DNA of 64,000 bases from Faucicola sp041855445 (lineage in GTDB: Bacteria; Pseudomonadota; Gammaproteobacteria; Pseudomonadales; Moraxellaceae), in assembly GCA_041855445.1 (NCBI GenBank), contig JBHAEG010000048.1, positions 3,755 through 67,754 of the forward strand, written 5' to 3'. The translations under genes and the position numbers were made by a program. The notes below the pieces were generated by a model. The model was not told the DNA's origin. It saw only the letters and a program-made list of their open reading frames with translations, and did not search any database. Of this stretch, positions 26,279 through 34,929 are shown one piece after another (the first letter of the stretch is position 1; the number at the start of each line of letters is the position of its first letter).

Positions 26279-26983
26279 ATGCGTTTAGATAAATTTTTAA
26301 GCAAAGCAACACAACTTTCCCGAAAAGATTGTAAAAAAATACTTCATGCAGGTGAAATCAGTGTAAATGGGCAAGTAGTCAAAGATGCCAGTTTACATAT
26401 TGATGAAATTAATGATGATATTGAATGGGCAGGCGAGCCATTATCAATTGCCACTGGTAATCGTTATATTTTGTTATATAAACCTGAAGGATTTGAATGC
26501 ACATTAAAAGCCAAAGAATATCCAATAGTTACTGATTTAATTGATGTGCCTGAAGTGGCAAATTTACGCATAGTGGGGCGACTTGATGTTGATACCACAG
26601 GTGCATTATTACTGACTGATGATGGGCAGTTTTTGCATCGAGTCACAAGCCCAAAACATCATACAGATAAAGTTTATGAAATTACCCTTGCTGAACCAAT
26701 GAGTGACTTACAACAAATACAAGCCATTCAGCAAGTTAGCAAAGGTATTTTATTAGAAGGGGAACAGGAAAAAACCCGCCCTGCTAAACTACGGTTTCAC
26801 GATGCAACTCATGCCACCTTGATTTTAACTGAAGGTAAATATCATCAAGTTAAACGTATGATGGCATATTTTGGTAATAAGGTGATTAATTTACATCGGG
26901 CAAGTATCGGCATCATTACCCTTGACGGATTAGAAAAGGGGGAATGCCGTTTTTTAACACAAGCAGAAATTGAACAGTTTTAG
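26279..26983 (+). CDS. rsuA: 16S rRNA pseudouridine(516) synthase
   Basis: 234 aa. N-terminal S4 RNA-binding domain (MRLDKFLSKATQLSRKDCKK, residues 1-60) and RsuA/RluB-type catalytic domain with GRLDVDTTGALLLTDDG (catalytic Asp) and EGKYHQVKRMM. It isomerises U516 of 16S rRNA. The stop codon is part of a hairpin (arms 26983-26990 / 26999-27006) with a short T-rich tail that may act as terminator. Confidence 0.93.
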   Translation: MRLDKFLSKATQLSRKDCKKILHAGEISVNGQVVKDASLHIDEINDDIEWAGEPLSIATGNRYILLYKPEGFECTLKAKEYPIVTDLIDVPEVANLRIVGRLDVDTTGALLLTDDGQFLHRVTSPKHHTDKVYEITLAEPMSDLQQIQAIQQVSKGILLEGEQEKTRPAKLRFHDATHATLILTEGKYHQVKRMMAYFGNKVINLHRASIGIITLDGLEKGECRFLTQAEIEQF

Positions 26984-27010
26984 ACAGTCACTAAAAAATG
27001 ACTGTCATTT
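26983..27010. terminator. Hairpin between rsuA and ihfA
   Basis: Arms GACAGTCA (26983-26990) and TGACTGTC (26999-27006), with an A/T-rich loop and short T or A runs on both sides; convergent genes meet here, so bidirectional action is likely. Confidence 0.6.
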
Positions 27011-27017
27011 AATAAAA

Positions 27018-27320
27018 TTACGCAGATACAAAAAGTGTTTCTTCAACACTATGGCGTAATTTTTGCCCAGCTTTAAACGTTACTACACGGCGAGCTGTTA
27101 CATCGACAACCTCGCCAGTTTTTGGATTACGTCCTGGGCGTTTGTTTTTATCTTTGACATCAAAATTACCAAAACCTGATAATTTAATTTGATTACCACT
27201 GATAAGATTTGCTGATAATTCATCAAAGAATTTTTCAACAAATAAACGACCTTCTTGTCTGGTCATACCCATATTTTCCATTAAATGAGTTACCATGTCA
27301 GATTTTGTTAAAGTTTTCAT
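27018..27320 (-). CDS. ihfA: Integration host factor subunit alpha
   Basis: 100 aa DNA-bending HU/IHF protein. LTKSDMVTHLMENMGMTRQE, IKLSGFGNFDVKDKNKRPGR and NPKTGEVVDVTARRVVTFK match IHF-alpha, including the Pro of the beta arm that intercalates in DNA. It follows pheT by 27 bp, the order known from E. coli (pheST-ihfA). Confidence 0.96.
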   Translation of the reverse strand: MKTLTKSDMVTHLMENMGMTRQEGRLFVEKFFDELSANLISGNQIKLSGFGNFDVKDKNKRPGRNPKTGEVVDVTARRVVTFKAGQKLRHSVEETLFVSA

Positions 27321-27347
27321 ATATAAACTCCTATGAAAAAGGTTTGA

Positions 27348-29735
27348 TTAGTCACGCAATACTGCTTGATACTGTGCCTGCAATGTTTCGATGATGGTTT
27401 GCATCGTTTGATTAACAATCTCATCAGCTAACGTTGTTTTTTCATCTTGCCAAATTAATGCAAATGCTAAAGAACGTTTACCCGTAGGTAATTTATCCCC
27501 TTCATATACATCAAAAAGCCAAGTTTCTTTTAACAATGCTCCCCCTGTATTACGAATAGTTGTTAATAAAGCGTGAGCATCAATTTGTTTATCAACAAGT
27601 ACCGCAATATCTCGGCGAACTTGAGGATATTTACTTGGTGTTGAAATGGACAAAGATTGTTGATACATCGCTTTTAATGCAGATATATCCAATTGAGCGA
27701 CCCAAACTGTTGGTAAATCTAATGCCGAAGCGATTTGCGGGTGTAATTGTCCAAGCCAACCAATTACTTGATTTTGCCAAATAATATCAGCACTTTGTCC
27801 TGTATGTAAAAATGGCTGTTGGCTACGTTGATAATGAATGTTTCCTTGTTGCAAAATATAACGAGGAATGACAGTCTCAACATCATGTTTTAAATCATAA
27901 AAATCCATATTGCCTTGATTATTTGGCTGTTCTGGATTAACTGTACCGACTGCAACCAGTGCTAAACTTTCGATTTGTTGTAAACTTGCAATATCATGAC
28001 CAATAAAACGTAATCCTGTTTCAAATAAACGGATACGCGTTTGTTGGCGATTTAGATTATAACTAACACAAGGTAATAAGCTAGATAATAAGGTGCGTCT
28101 CATCACCGCCAAATCGCTAGAAATTGGATTTGCTAATGCTAATGGTTGTGCAAGATTATCATGATTAAAGTATTGCTCAACTTTATTATCACTAAAACTA
28201 AAACTTACCGCTTCAAAATAGCCTGCACTCACTAGTGCTAACTTCATGGCTGATAAGCTGTTTTGTGTGTGATTGTCATATAAATTGCTTTCAAAGGCAG
28301 GCAATTGATTAGCAATGTTGTTATAGCCATAAATACGAGCAATTTCTTCAATCAAATCTTCAGCAATATTAATATCAAAACGATGACTTGGTGGCGTGCA
28401 TTGTAAAACATCGCCTTGTTGAATGGTTTTGATTTCTAACGAAGTTAAAATTTTAATAATCGTTTCTATAGCTAAATCTACACCTAACAATCGAGAAATA
28501 TGAGAGATTGATACGGTAATGTTACAACGTGTTGGTAATTCAGCAATATCTTCAACAAAAGTAGTTTGTCCAATATCACCTTGTCCAAACTCATGTAGTA
28601 AACTGACAGCACGATTTAACGCTAATTTTGGCAGTTCAAAATCTACACCACGCTCAAAACGTTGTGACGCATCAGTATGTAAGCCAAAACGTCTTGCCCG
28701 CCCGACTACTGCCAACGGTTTAAAAAATGCACTTTCAATCACTACTCGGCGAGTATCATCAGTAACAGCCGTGCGTAATCCACCCATAATGCCTGCTAAA
28801 GCAATAATGCCAGCTTCATCAGCGATGACTAATTCATCACCTTGCATTTCTATCACTTGCTCATTTAATAACTGTAATGTTTCTTGTGGCTTAGCATGAC
28901 GAACAATAATTTTGCCAACGATTTTATCTGCATCAAAGGCGTGTAATGGTTGTCCAAGCTCTAATAGTACATAATTCGTGACATCGACTAATAAATTACG
29001 AGGACGAATACCAGATGCAATTAATGCCTGCTTTATCCAGTTAGGCGAAGAAATACTACCATGTAAATTGCTAACAACTTGAGCATAATAACGTGGACAA
29101 TCACTAGTTTCTACAATAACCGCTTGATTATCTTGACTGGTAATTGTAGGCGTAACATCAGTAAATGGCAAAGCAAATGGTAATTGATTAATGACTGCCA
29201 ATTCACGAGCAATGCCTCGTACACTAAAACAATCGCCACGATTTGGGGTAATTGAAATATCTAAAATATGATTATCCAATGCCAAATAATCACGAATATT
29301 CATGCCTACGGGTGCATCATCAGGCAAAATCAACAGCCCATCAACCTCATCTTCAAGGTCAATTTCACTTGCACCACACAACATACCGTGGGACTCAACA
29401 CCACGCAATTTACCTTTTTTGATTTTGAAGTTTTCTGGCAAAACTGCACCAATTAGGGCGACAGGTGCTTTGATACCTACAGCAACATTAGGCGCACCAC
29501 AAACGATTTGTAAAGGCTCACCCTCGCCAACATTGACTTTGGTCACTTTTAAACGGTCTGCGTCTGGATGTTGTGTTACTTCTAATACTTCACCAACCAC
29601 AACGCCAGTAAAATCTTTGGCAACTTTTGTTAAATCATCTAGTTCTAATCCTGCCATTGTGAGCTGTTCACCAATTGCTTCGGCAGAAATTACTGGATTA
29701 ACCCATTTTCTTAACCACTGTTCACTAATTTTCAT
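27348..29735 (-). CDS. pheT: Phenylalanyl-tRNA synthetase beta subunit
   Basis: 795 aa, full length. Domains: N-terminal EMAP-like tRNA-binding OB domain (~39-150, VVVGEVLEVTQHPDADRLKV), B3/B4 editing domain (~210-390, including LLVDVTNYVLLELGQPLHAF), B5 (~400-475), catalytic-like B6/B7 and the C-terminal FDX-ACB anticodon-binding domain (~705-795; PQVRRDIAVLVD). It forms an alpha2-beta2 enzyme with PheS, 28 bp upstream. Confidence 0.97.
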   Translation of the reverse strand: MKISEQWLRKWVNPVISAEAIGEQLTMAGLELDDLTKVAKDFTGVVVGEVLEVTQHPDADRLKVTKVNVGEGEPLQIVCGAPNVAVGIKAPVALIGAVLPENFKIKKGKLRGVESHGMLCGASEIDLEDEVDGLLILPDDAPVGMNIRDYLALDNHILDISITPNRGDCFSVRGIARELAVINQLPFALPFTDVTPTITSQDNQAVIVETSDCPRYYAQVVSNLHGSISSPNWIKQALIASGIRPRNLLVDVTNYVLLELGQPLHAFDADKIVGKIIVRHAKPQETLQLLNEQVIEMQGDELVIADEAGIIALAGIMGGLRTAVTDDTRRVVIESAFFKPLAVVGRARRFGLHTDASQRFERGVDFELPKLALNRAVSLLHEFGQGDIGQTTFVEDIAELPTRCNITVSISHISRLLGVDLAIETIIKILTSLEIKTIQQGDVLQCTPPSHRFDINIAEDLIEEIARIYGYNNIANQLPAFESNLYDNHTQNSLSAMKLALVSAGYFEAVSFSFSDNKVEQYFNHDNLAQPLALANPISSDLAVMRRTLLSSLLPCVSYNLNRQQTRIRLFETGLRFIGHDIASLQQIESLALVAVGTVNPEQPNNQGNMDFYDLKHDVETVIPRYILQQGNIHYQRSQQPFLHTGQSADIIWQNQVIGWLGQLHPQIASALDLPTVWVAQLDISALKAMYQQSLSISTPSKYPQVRRDIAVLVDKQIDAHALLTTIRNTGGALLKETWLFDVYEGDKLPTGKRSLAFALIWQDEKTTLADEIVNQTMQTIIETLQAQYQAVLRD

Positions 29736-29763
29736 TGTTTTTTCTCAAATTTTTTTATTGACG

Positions 29764-30813
29764 TTAGGCAAATTGTTTTAAAAAACGAATGTCGTTTTGA
29801 TAGAACAAACGTAAATCATTTATCCCATAATACAACATCGCAAATCGTTCAATGCCCATACCAAAGGCAAAGCCCTGATATTGATTTGGGTCGATACCAC
29901 AGTTAGTCAAAACACTAGGGTGAACCATGCCACAGCCCATTACTTCTAGCCATTTGCCATTGTCTGCTAAAATATCCACTTCTGCCGAAGGCTCTGTAAA
30001 TGGAAAATAAGATGGACGGAACCGAACAGTTAATTTTTTGCCAAAAAACGCCTGTAAAAATTCATGAATTAACCCTTTGAGTTCAGCAAAATTCGTTGAT
30101 TTACTGACATATAACCCTTCAAGTTGATGAAACATCGGTGAATGAGTTTGGTCAGAGTCACAACGATAAACTCGCCCAGGACACACAATGCGAATAGGTG
30201 GTTCATTATCTTGCATGGTGCGAATTTGTACTGAACTGGTGTGCGTACGCAATAAATAATTAGCATCAAAATAAAATGTATCGTGCATCGCTCGGGCTGG
30301 GTGATGCGATGGGATATTTAACGCTTCAAAGTTGTAATAATCGCTTTCTACTTCAGGGCCTGTGGCAATTTCAAAACCAGCTTGGCGAAAAAATCCTTGC
30401 ATACGTTCTGCTATCATCGTGACAGGGTGCAAATTACCGATTTGTTGTCCACGAGCAGGCAAGGTAACATCAATCGTTTCTGCCAATAATTTTGCCTGTA
30501 ATGCTTTTTCTTCAAGATTTGTTTGAGCTTGTTGCAATAGGCTTTGGATTGTTGTTCGCAATTCATGCAAAAATCCGCCCATTAGCTTTTTACCCTCAGC
30601 GTCTAAGCCTCCAAGTTGCTTTGACCACAGGGTTAAATGACTTTTTTTACCTGTTAATTGTACACGGATTTGTTGCAAAGATTGGCTATTATCCGCTGTA
30701 TCAATCAGGCGTTGAGCAAGCTGTGCATACTCTGAAAACTCAGGCTGTGCTAAGTCTATCAAGTTCTCAGAAAATTGAGCCAAACGCTCGCTAATTAAAT
30801 TTCGTTCATTCAT
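29764..30813 (-). CDS. pheS: Phenylalanyl-tRNA synthetase alpha subunit
   Basis: 349 aa from ATG 30813 (MNERNLISERLAQ); an in-frame upstream start at 30870 would place 19 atypical residues within the terminator region. N-terminal coiled coil (~1-90), then class II catalytic core: motif 2 with FYFDANYLLRTHTSSVQIR and motif 3 GFAFGMGIERFAM. It charges tRNA-Phe with PheT. A hairpin terminator and a separate promoter lie between rplT and pheS, so expression may be attenuated. Confidence 0.96.
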   Translation of the reverse strand: MNERNLISERLAQFSENLIDLAQPEFSEYAQLAQRLIDTADNSQSLQQIRVQLTGKKSHLTLWSKQLGGLDAEGKKLMGGFLHELRTTIQSLLQQAQTNLEEKALQAKLLAETIDVTLPARGQQIGNLHPVTMIAERMQGFFRQAGFEIATGPEVESDYYNFEALNIPSHHPARAMHDTFYFDANYLLRTHTSSVQIRTMQDNEPPIRIVCPGRVYRCDSDQTHSPMFHQLEGLYVSKSTNFAELKGLIHEFLQAFFGKKLTVRFRPSYFPFTEPSAEVDILADNGKWLEVMGCGMVHPSVLTNCGIDPNQYQGFAFGMGIERFAMLYYGINDLRLFYQNDIRFLKQFA

Positions 30814-30867
30814 GATATAATCACACAAAGTAAATCGTTGAAATTTATTATATTCTAATCGCAATAA

Positions 30868-30901
30868 CAAAAAAAGCCATTAAGTAATCTACCTAATGGC
30901 T
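30868..30901 (-). terminator. Terminator/attenuator between rplT and pheS
   Basis: On the minus strand, AGCCATTA (30894-30901) pairs with TAATGGCT (30875-30882) and is followed by a run of T. It lies ~55 bp upstream of pheS and downstream of a good promoter at 30965-30993. Confidence 0.8.
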
Positions 30902-30964
30902 GAGTTTTTGGGTTTAACCGCATTTTTTACTACTTTTTTCTTATCAACTTGCTAAAAATGTTCA

Positions 30965-30993
30965 TAGATAAGAAAATTCGTGTGTTCTGTCAA
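30965..30993 (-). promoter_or_regulatory. Candidate pheST promoter
   Basis: TTGACA (30988-30993) and TATCTA (30965-30970), 17 bp apart, on the minus strand just after the rplT stop. The transcript would meet the hairpin at 30868-30901 within ~90 nt, an attenuator-like layout. Confidence 0.6.
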
Positions 30994-30997
30994 AAAC

Positions 30998-31357
30998 TTA
31001 AGCAGATAAGGCTTGCTTTGCTTTTTCTGTTAATGCAGTGAATGCTACCGCATCATGTAAAGCAATGTCTGCTAACACACGGCGGTCGATATTGATGTTT
31101 GCTTTTTTCAAGCCATTGATGAAACGGCTGTAGCTTAAGCCATTTTGACGAGCACCTGCATTGATACGAGCAATCCATAAACGGCGGAAAGAACGTTTTT
31201 TGTTACGGCGGTCACGATAAGCATATTGACCAGCTTTAGTAACGGCTTGAACTGCTACACGGAACACACGAGAGCGGGCTCCATAGTAACCTTTTGCAAG
31301 GGCTAATACTTTTTTATGACGGCGATTTGCTTGAACACCACGTTTTACACGAGCCAT
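30998..31357 (-). CDS. rplT: 50S ribosomal protein L20
   Basis: 119 aa basic protein; MARVKRGVQANRRHKKVLA, the Arg/Lys-rich N-terminal extension and SRFINGLKKANINIDRRVLA are characteristic. L20 nucleates 50S assembly and in E. coli autoregulates this operon. It follows rpmI by 60 bp. Confidence 0.98.
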   Translation of the reverse strand: MARVKRGVQANRRHKKVLALAKGYYGARSRVFRVAVQAVTKAGQYAYRDRRNKKRSFRRLWIARINAGARQNGLSYSRFINGLKKANINIDRRVLADIALHDAVAFTALTEKAKQALSA

Positions 31358-31417
31358 ATTTACTCCTAAATTATTTTATTCTTTAAAAATCCGATGGTTA
31401 CTATTTATCTTATAAGC

Positions 31418-31609
31418 TTATAAGTAAGGACACATACGCACAACACGTGCTTCATCTGATACATGAACTAATTTCATGCCACGTAACTGACGGATACGCT
31501 TAGGAGATTTTTTGGTTAAAATGTGGCGTTTGAATGCTTGTTTACGTTTAAAACCATTTGCAGTTTTTTTAAAACGTTTGGCTGCACCACGGCGAGTTTT
31601 TAATTTCAT
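31418..31609 (-). CDS. rpmI: 50S ribosomal protein L35
   Basis: 63 aa, typical of L35: MKLKTRRGAAKRFKKTANG and HILTKKSPKRIRQLRG. In most gamma-proteobacteria infC lies directly upstream; here it does not, and the gene starts after an intergenic region with its own promoter. Confidence 0.98.
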   Translation of the reverse strand: MKLKTRRGAAKRFKKTANGFKRKQAFKRHILTKKSPKRIRQLRGMKLVHVSDEARVVRMCPYL

Positions 31610-31929
31610 GAAAAACCTCTTGTTTTCAAAATCTGAAAAATTACCTGTTTGCCAGTAAACGACCTAAATCTTTATCATTACTGCCTTGAGGTGGGAAGGC
31701 GGTATTCTAGCAAATTTTTTATTCAATTGCGATATTTTTTCAAATTTTTTTCCACAAGATGATGCTTTTACAGTAAAATATTCGGTTATCAATACTTTTG
31801 ATAACAGGTAAGATACTAAAATGACCAGTTGTTTTTAGAAGATATTGATGTGTTGTTTATTAATTTTGCTCAATTATCATTGGCAATTTTACGATTATTT
31901 TCGATACTTGATACAAGGAGTGTCTCTCT
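31610..31929. other. 320-bp divergent region upstream of rpmI
   Basis: It contains an extended -10 on the minus strand, TGCTAGAAT (31704-31712), followed by an ~95-nt leader to rpmI. No infC, and no clear operator, was seen. On the plus side the ribosome-binding site AAGGAG (31916-31921) serves the gene at 31930. Confidence 0.5.
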
Positions 31930-32367
31930 ATGTCTAGATTAAGCACTGAAACTGAAAATTCAATTTTTATTTTTGAGACAGTATTGCGAGTGCGTCATAG
32001 TGAAGTAGATATCGGACAAAATTTAACCATAGAAGCCATCACTTGTCTATTGTCTGAAGCTCGTTCACGTTTTTTATATGCAAAAGCAATTAAAGAAGCG
32101 ATAGGCGAGTTTCAAGGGTTGGTAACGACTAATATTGTGATTAATATTCTAAGTTATGCTCGTATTCGAGAAGAATTATTGTTTGAAGTGGGTGTAGAAA
32201 ATCTACATAATCACGGTGGCGATTTTATTTTTAAAGTTACCCGTATGTCTGATGGCTCACCAATTGCCAATGCGTTAATGAAATTTGCAACTTATGATTA
32301 TCGTCAAAATAAAATTATTCCAATGAATACTGCATTGCGTGAGGCATTTCGTCAAAAAATTTCTTAA
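31930..32367 (+). CDS. YbgC-like acyl-CoA thioesterase (4HBT hotdog fold)
   Basis: 145 aa. LRVRHSEVDIGQNLTIEAIT resembles the 4-hydroxybenzoyl-CoA thioesterase family start, where the catalytic Asp occurs in a RxxDxDxxGH motif; here SEVDIGQN keeps one Asp but not the usual His. The helix LLSEARSRFLYA and the strand order fit a hotdog fold. Substrate unknown. A strong ribosome-binding site fixes the start. It is followed 50 bp later by hisIE. Confidence 0.75.
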   Translation: MSRLSTETENSIFIFETVLRVRHSEVDIGQNLTIEAITCLLSEARSRFLYAKAIKEAIGEFQGLVTTNIVINILSYARIREELLFEVGVENLHNHGGDFIFKVTRMSDGSPIANALMKFATYDYRQNKIIPMNTALREAFRQKIS

Positions 32368-32417
32368 TATCTGCAAATAAGATGTAAGAGTAATGACATG
32401 ATAAAGGATAATGGCTG

Positions 32418-33215
32418 ATGAGTTGGTTAGACAAAATAAAATTTGACGAAAATGGATTAATTCCTGCGATTGCTCAAGATTATACGACAGGTCGTATTTT
32501 AATGATGGCTTGGCAAAATCGGGAAGCATTAGAATTAACTGTTCAACAACAACAGGCGGTCTATTGGTCACGTTCTCGACAAAAGTTATGGCATAAAGGC
32601 GAAACATCAGGGCATTTTCAACAAGTGCATGAAATTCGTTTAGACTGTGATGCGGACGTGATTATTTTATCAGTAACTCAGCAAGGCGGTATCGCTTGCC
32701 ATACAGGGCGTGAGTCATGTTTTTATCGATTATTAACAAAAGACAATGGCGAACTGCATTGGACGACAACAGATGATGTATTAAAAGACCCAACAGAAAT
32801 TTATCAAAACTCTGAACAATCAACCACAAATTTAGCCAATACCATCAAACCATCAGCAACAAGTGATATTTTATTAGCATTAGATAATGTATTACAAAGT
32901 CGAAAAAATGCCGACCCAAATAGTTCCTATGTAGCTAATTTATATCATAAAGGTATCAATAAAATTTTAGAAAAAATCGGTGAAGAAGCGACAGAAGCAA
33001 TTATCTCTGCAAAAGATATTGATAAATCAAACTTAATAAACCCTGCCGAAGATAAAGCCTCACAAGATTTGGTTTATGAAATAGCTGATATTTGGTTTCA
33101 TACAATGGTAACGTTAGCATGGTTTGATATTCCTGTTAACTTTGTATTAAACGAGTTGGCTCGGCGTTTTGGTTTATCAGGCATTGCTGAAAAAGCCTCA
33201 CGAATGCAATCGTAA
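32418..33215 (+). CDS. hisIE: Bifunctional phosphoribosyl-AMP cyclohydrolase / phosphoribosyl-ATP pyrophosphatase
   Basis: 265 aa fusion. HisI domain (~1-125): LMMAWQNREALELT, YWSRSRQKLWHKGETSGHFQ, DCDADVI and HTGRESCFYR with the zinc-binding Cys. HisE domain (~150-260): EKIGEEATEAIISAKD and ELADIW-like YEIADIWFH. It catalyses steps 2 and 3 of histidine synthesis. HisE-tat linkage is common in Pseudomonadales, and tatABC follow here after 82 bp. Confidence 0.95.
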   Translation: MSWLDKIKFDENGLIPAIAQDYTTGRILMMAWQNREALELTVQQQQAVYWSRSRQKLWHKGETSGHFQQVHEIRLDCDADVIILSVTQQGGIACHTGRESCFYRLLTKDNGELHWTTTDDVLKDPTEIYQNSEQSTTNLANTIKPSATSDILLALDNVLQSRKNADPNSSYVANLYHKGINKILEKIGEEATEAIISAKDIDKSNLINPAEDKASQDLVYEIADIWFHTMVTLAWFDIPVNFVLNELARRFGLSGIAEKASRMQS

Positions 33216-33297
33216 ATGTTTTTATTTGTGATAATATGTTATATTAACCATCATTCTTTTTAGCAATTTATATTGTAGAAAAACAAAAGGGGTTATT

Positions 33298-33528
33298 ATG
33301 GGTAGTTTTTCAATCACACATTGGTTAATCTTTTTAGTGGTCGTGGTGGTATTATTTGGCACATCAAAACTAAAAAATGCAGGAAAAGATTTAGGCAGTG
33401 CGGTTAAAGGCTTTAAAGATGCAGTGCGTGATGAAAATGACCAACATGCCAAAAAAAATTTGACTATCGAACAAGACAACAACAATCATTCTAGTCAAGC
33501 AACACCAAAAGATAAACAAAATGTTTAA
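33298..33528 (+). CDS. tatA: Sec-independent protein translocase TatA
   Basis: 76 aa. Single N-terminal membrane helix (~6-22) with FGTSKLKNAGKDLGSAVKGF, the conserved amphipathic helix, then an acidic/polar tail. TatA multimers form the translocation channel for folded twin-arginine proteins. First gene of tatABC (17-bp gap to tatB). Confidence 0.95.
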   Translation: MGSFSITHWLIFLVVVVVLFGTSKLKNAGKDLGSAVKGFKDAVRDENDQHAKKNLTIEQDNNNHSSQATPKDKQNV

Positions 33529-33545
33529 TAAACCTTAATCAATCT

Positions 33546-34073
33546 ATGTTTGATATTGGTTTTTCCGAACTGTTGATTTTTGGGGCAATTGCTTTAATTG
33601 TGCTTGGCCCTGAAAAATTACCACAAACTGCTCGTACGGTCGGGCGTTGGTATGCCAAATTTCGCCGAACCTTGAGTCATATTCAATCAGAAATCGAAAC
33701 GGAACTTGACCTTGCCGAAACTCGCCGAAAAATGCAAGAAGAATTGCAAAAAATTAAACAGGCTGAGCTAGAAATGAAACAGGAAATGGAGCAGTTAAAA
33801 ACTAGCCTTCATAACCTTAAACATCAACAACATTCCCAGACCTCACAAACTACGGAAAATGAACCTCATGATGCTCTTAATCCACAATCAGATAATCAGC
33901 ATTTGGTAAGCTTAACCAAACAGTCCACAACAAAAGTTAAATCTATCACTGAACCAATGTATTATCGTTGGTTTTTATTAAGTGATTATGATAAAAAACG
34001 CCGTTTGCCTAAAGCTCCTTTTTTACCTAATTATCAGGCAGATAAACTATTATCACAACATTCGTTGGATTAA
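33546..34073 (+). CDS. tatB: Sec-independent protein translocase TatB
   Basis: 175 aa. MFDIGFSELLIFGAIALIVL followed by GPEKLPQTARTVGRWYAKFR is the TatB signature. Residues ~45-105 are a long Gln/Glu/Lys-rich coiled coil; the C-terminal half is polar and poorly conserved. TatB forms with TatC the twin-arginine signal receptor. Confidence 0.95.
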   Translation: MFDIGFSELLIFGAIALIVLGPEKLPQTARTVGRWYAKFRRTLSHIQSEIETELDLAETRRKMQEELQKIKQAELEMKQEMEQLKTSLHNLKHQQHSQTSQTTENEPHDALNPQSDNQHLVSLTKQSTTKVKSITEPMYYRWFLLSDYDKKRRLPKAPFLPNYQADKLLSQHSLD

Positions 34074-34086
34074 TATTTGAGGTGAT

Positions 34087-34890
34087 ATGTTAAGTAAATT
34101 TAAAAAATCTAAGCCAGCCAATCAGCAGGAAGATTTGGCGGATATGCCATTTACAGAACATTTAATTGAGTTACGCAGTCGTTTAATTCGTATATTATTA
34201 TCGGTGTTAGTGTTTTTTTTGGCATTGGTAGGTTTTTCTCGACAATTATATGATATTTTTTCCATGCCATTGGTTGCACAGCTACCTGCAAATTCGACCA
34301 TGATTGCAACGGATATTACATCATCGTTTCTTGCACCAATTCGTTTGACATTATTTTTAGCGATAATTTTAGCAGTGCCATATATTTTACACCAAATCTG
34401 GGCATTTGTTGCTCCTGCCTTATATAAACATGAAAAACGGGTTGCGTTGCCAATTTTATTGTCATCAATTGTGTTATTTTATGTTGGTATGGCGTTTGCG
34501 TATTATGTAGTGTTGGGTAATGTATTGAAAGTTTTCATTATGTTTGCTCCTGATAATGTATTGCCAATGACAGATATTGATAGTTATTTAAATTTTATTT
34601 TAAAGCTATTTTTAATTTTTGGTGTGACTTTTGAAATTCCTGTGGCGATTTTATTGCTGGTGTTGGCGGGTGTGGTGTCAGTAAAATCATTGGAAGATAA
34701 ACGCCGTTATGTGATAGTAGCGTGTTTTGGTATATCGGTATTCGTAACGCCTCCTGATGGTTTGTCAATGATTTTATTAGCAATTCCAATGTGTTTATTA
34801 TTTGAATTTGGATTGTTTTTAGCAAAAATTTTGGTCAAAAAAGAGAAACAAGAGCAATTGATTTCTCAAGAAGATAAAAGCCGTATTTGA
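34087..34890 (+). CDS. tatC: Sec-independent protein translocase TatC
   Basis: 267 aa with six membrane helices. MPFTEHLIELRSRLIRILLS is the conserved N-terminal motif, with FVAPALYKHEKR and the FEIP motif (VTFEIPVAILLLVLAG) in the middle. It binds the twin-arginine signal. A GAGGTG ribosome-binding site precedes the start. Confidence 0.97.
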   Translation: MLSKFKKSKPANQQEDLADMPFTEHLIELRSRLIRILLSVLVFFLALVGFSRQLYDIFSMPLVAQLPANSTMIATDITSSFLAPIRLTLFLAIILAVPYILHQIWAFVAPALYKHEKRVALPILLSSIVLFYVGMAFAYYVVLGNVLKVFIMFAPDNVLPMTDIDSYLNFILKLFLIFGVTFEIPVAILLLVLAGVVSVKSLEDKRRYVIVACFGISVFVTPPDGLSMILLAIPMCLLFEFGLFLAKILVKKEKQEQLISQEDKSRI

Positions 34891-34929
34891 TTTATTAATG
34901 AAATTTTTTGATTTAGTATTTAAACATTT

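Noticed and set aside
30932..30965. An 11-codon peptide (MNIFSKLIRKK) before the pheS hairpin as a Phe leader peptide
   Set aside because: It has only one Phe codon, and its ATG overlaps the -10 of the predicted promoter, so it would not be in that transcript.
34595..34825. Antisense frames within tatC, pheT, typA and other genes
   Set aside because: Shadows of well-supported coding regions on the opposite strand, with no independent start signal.
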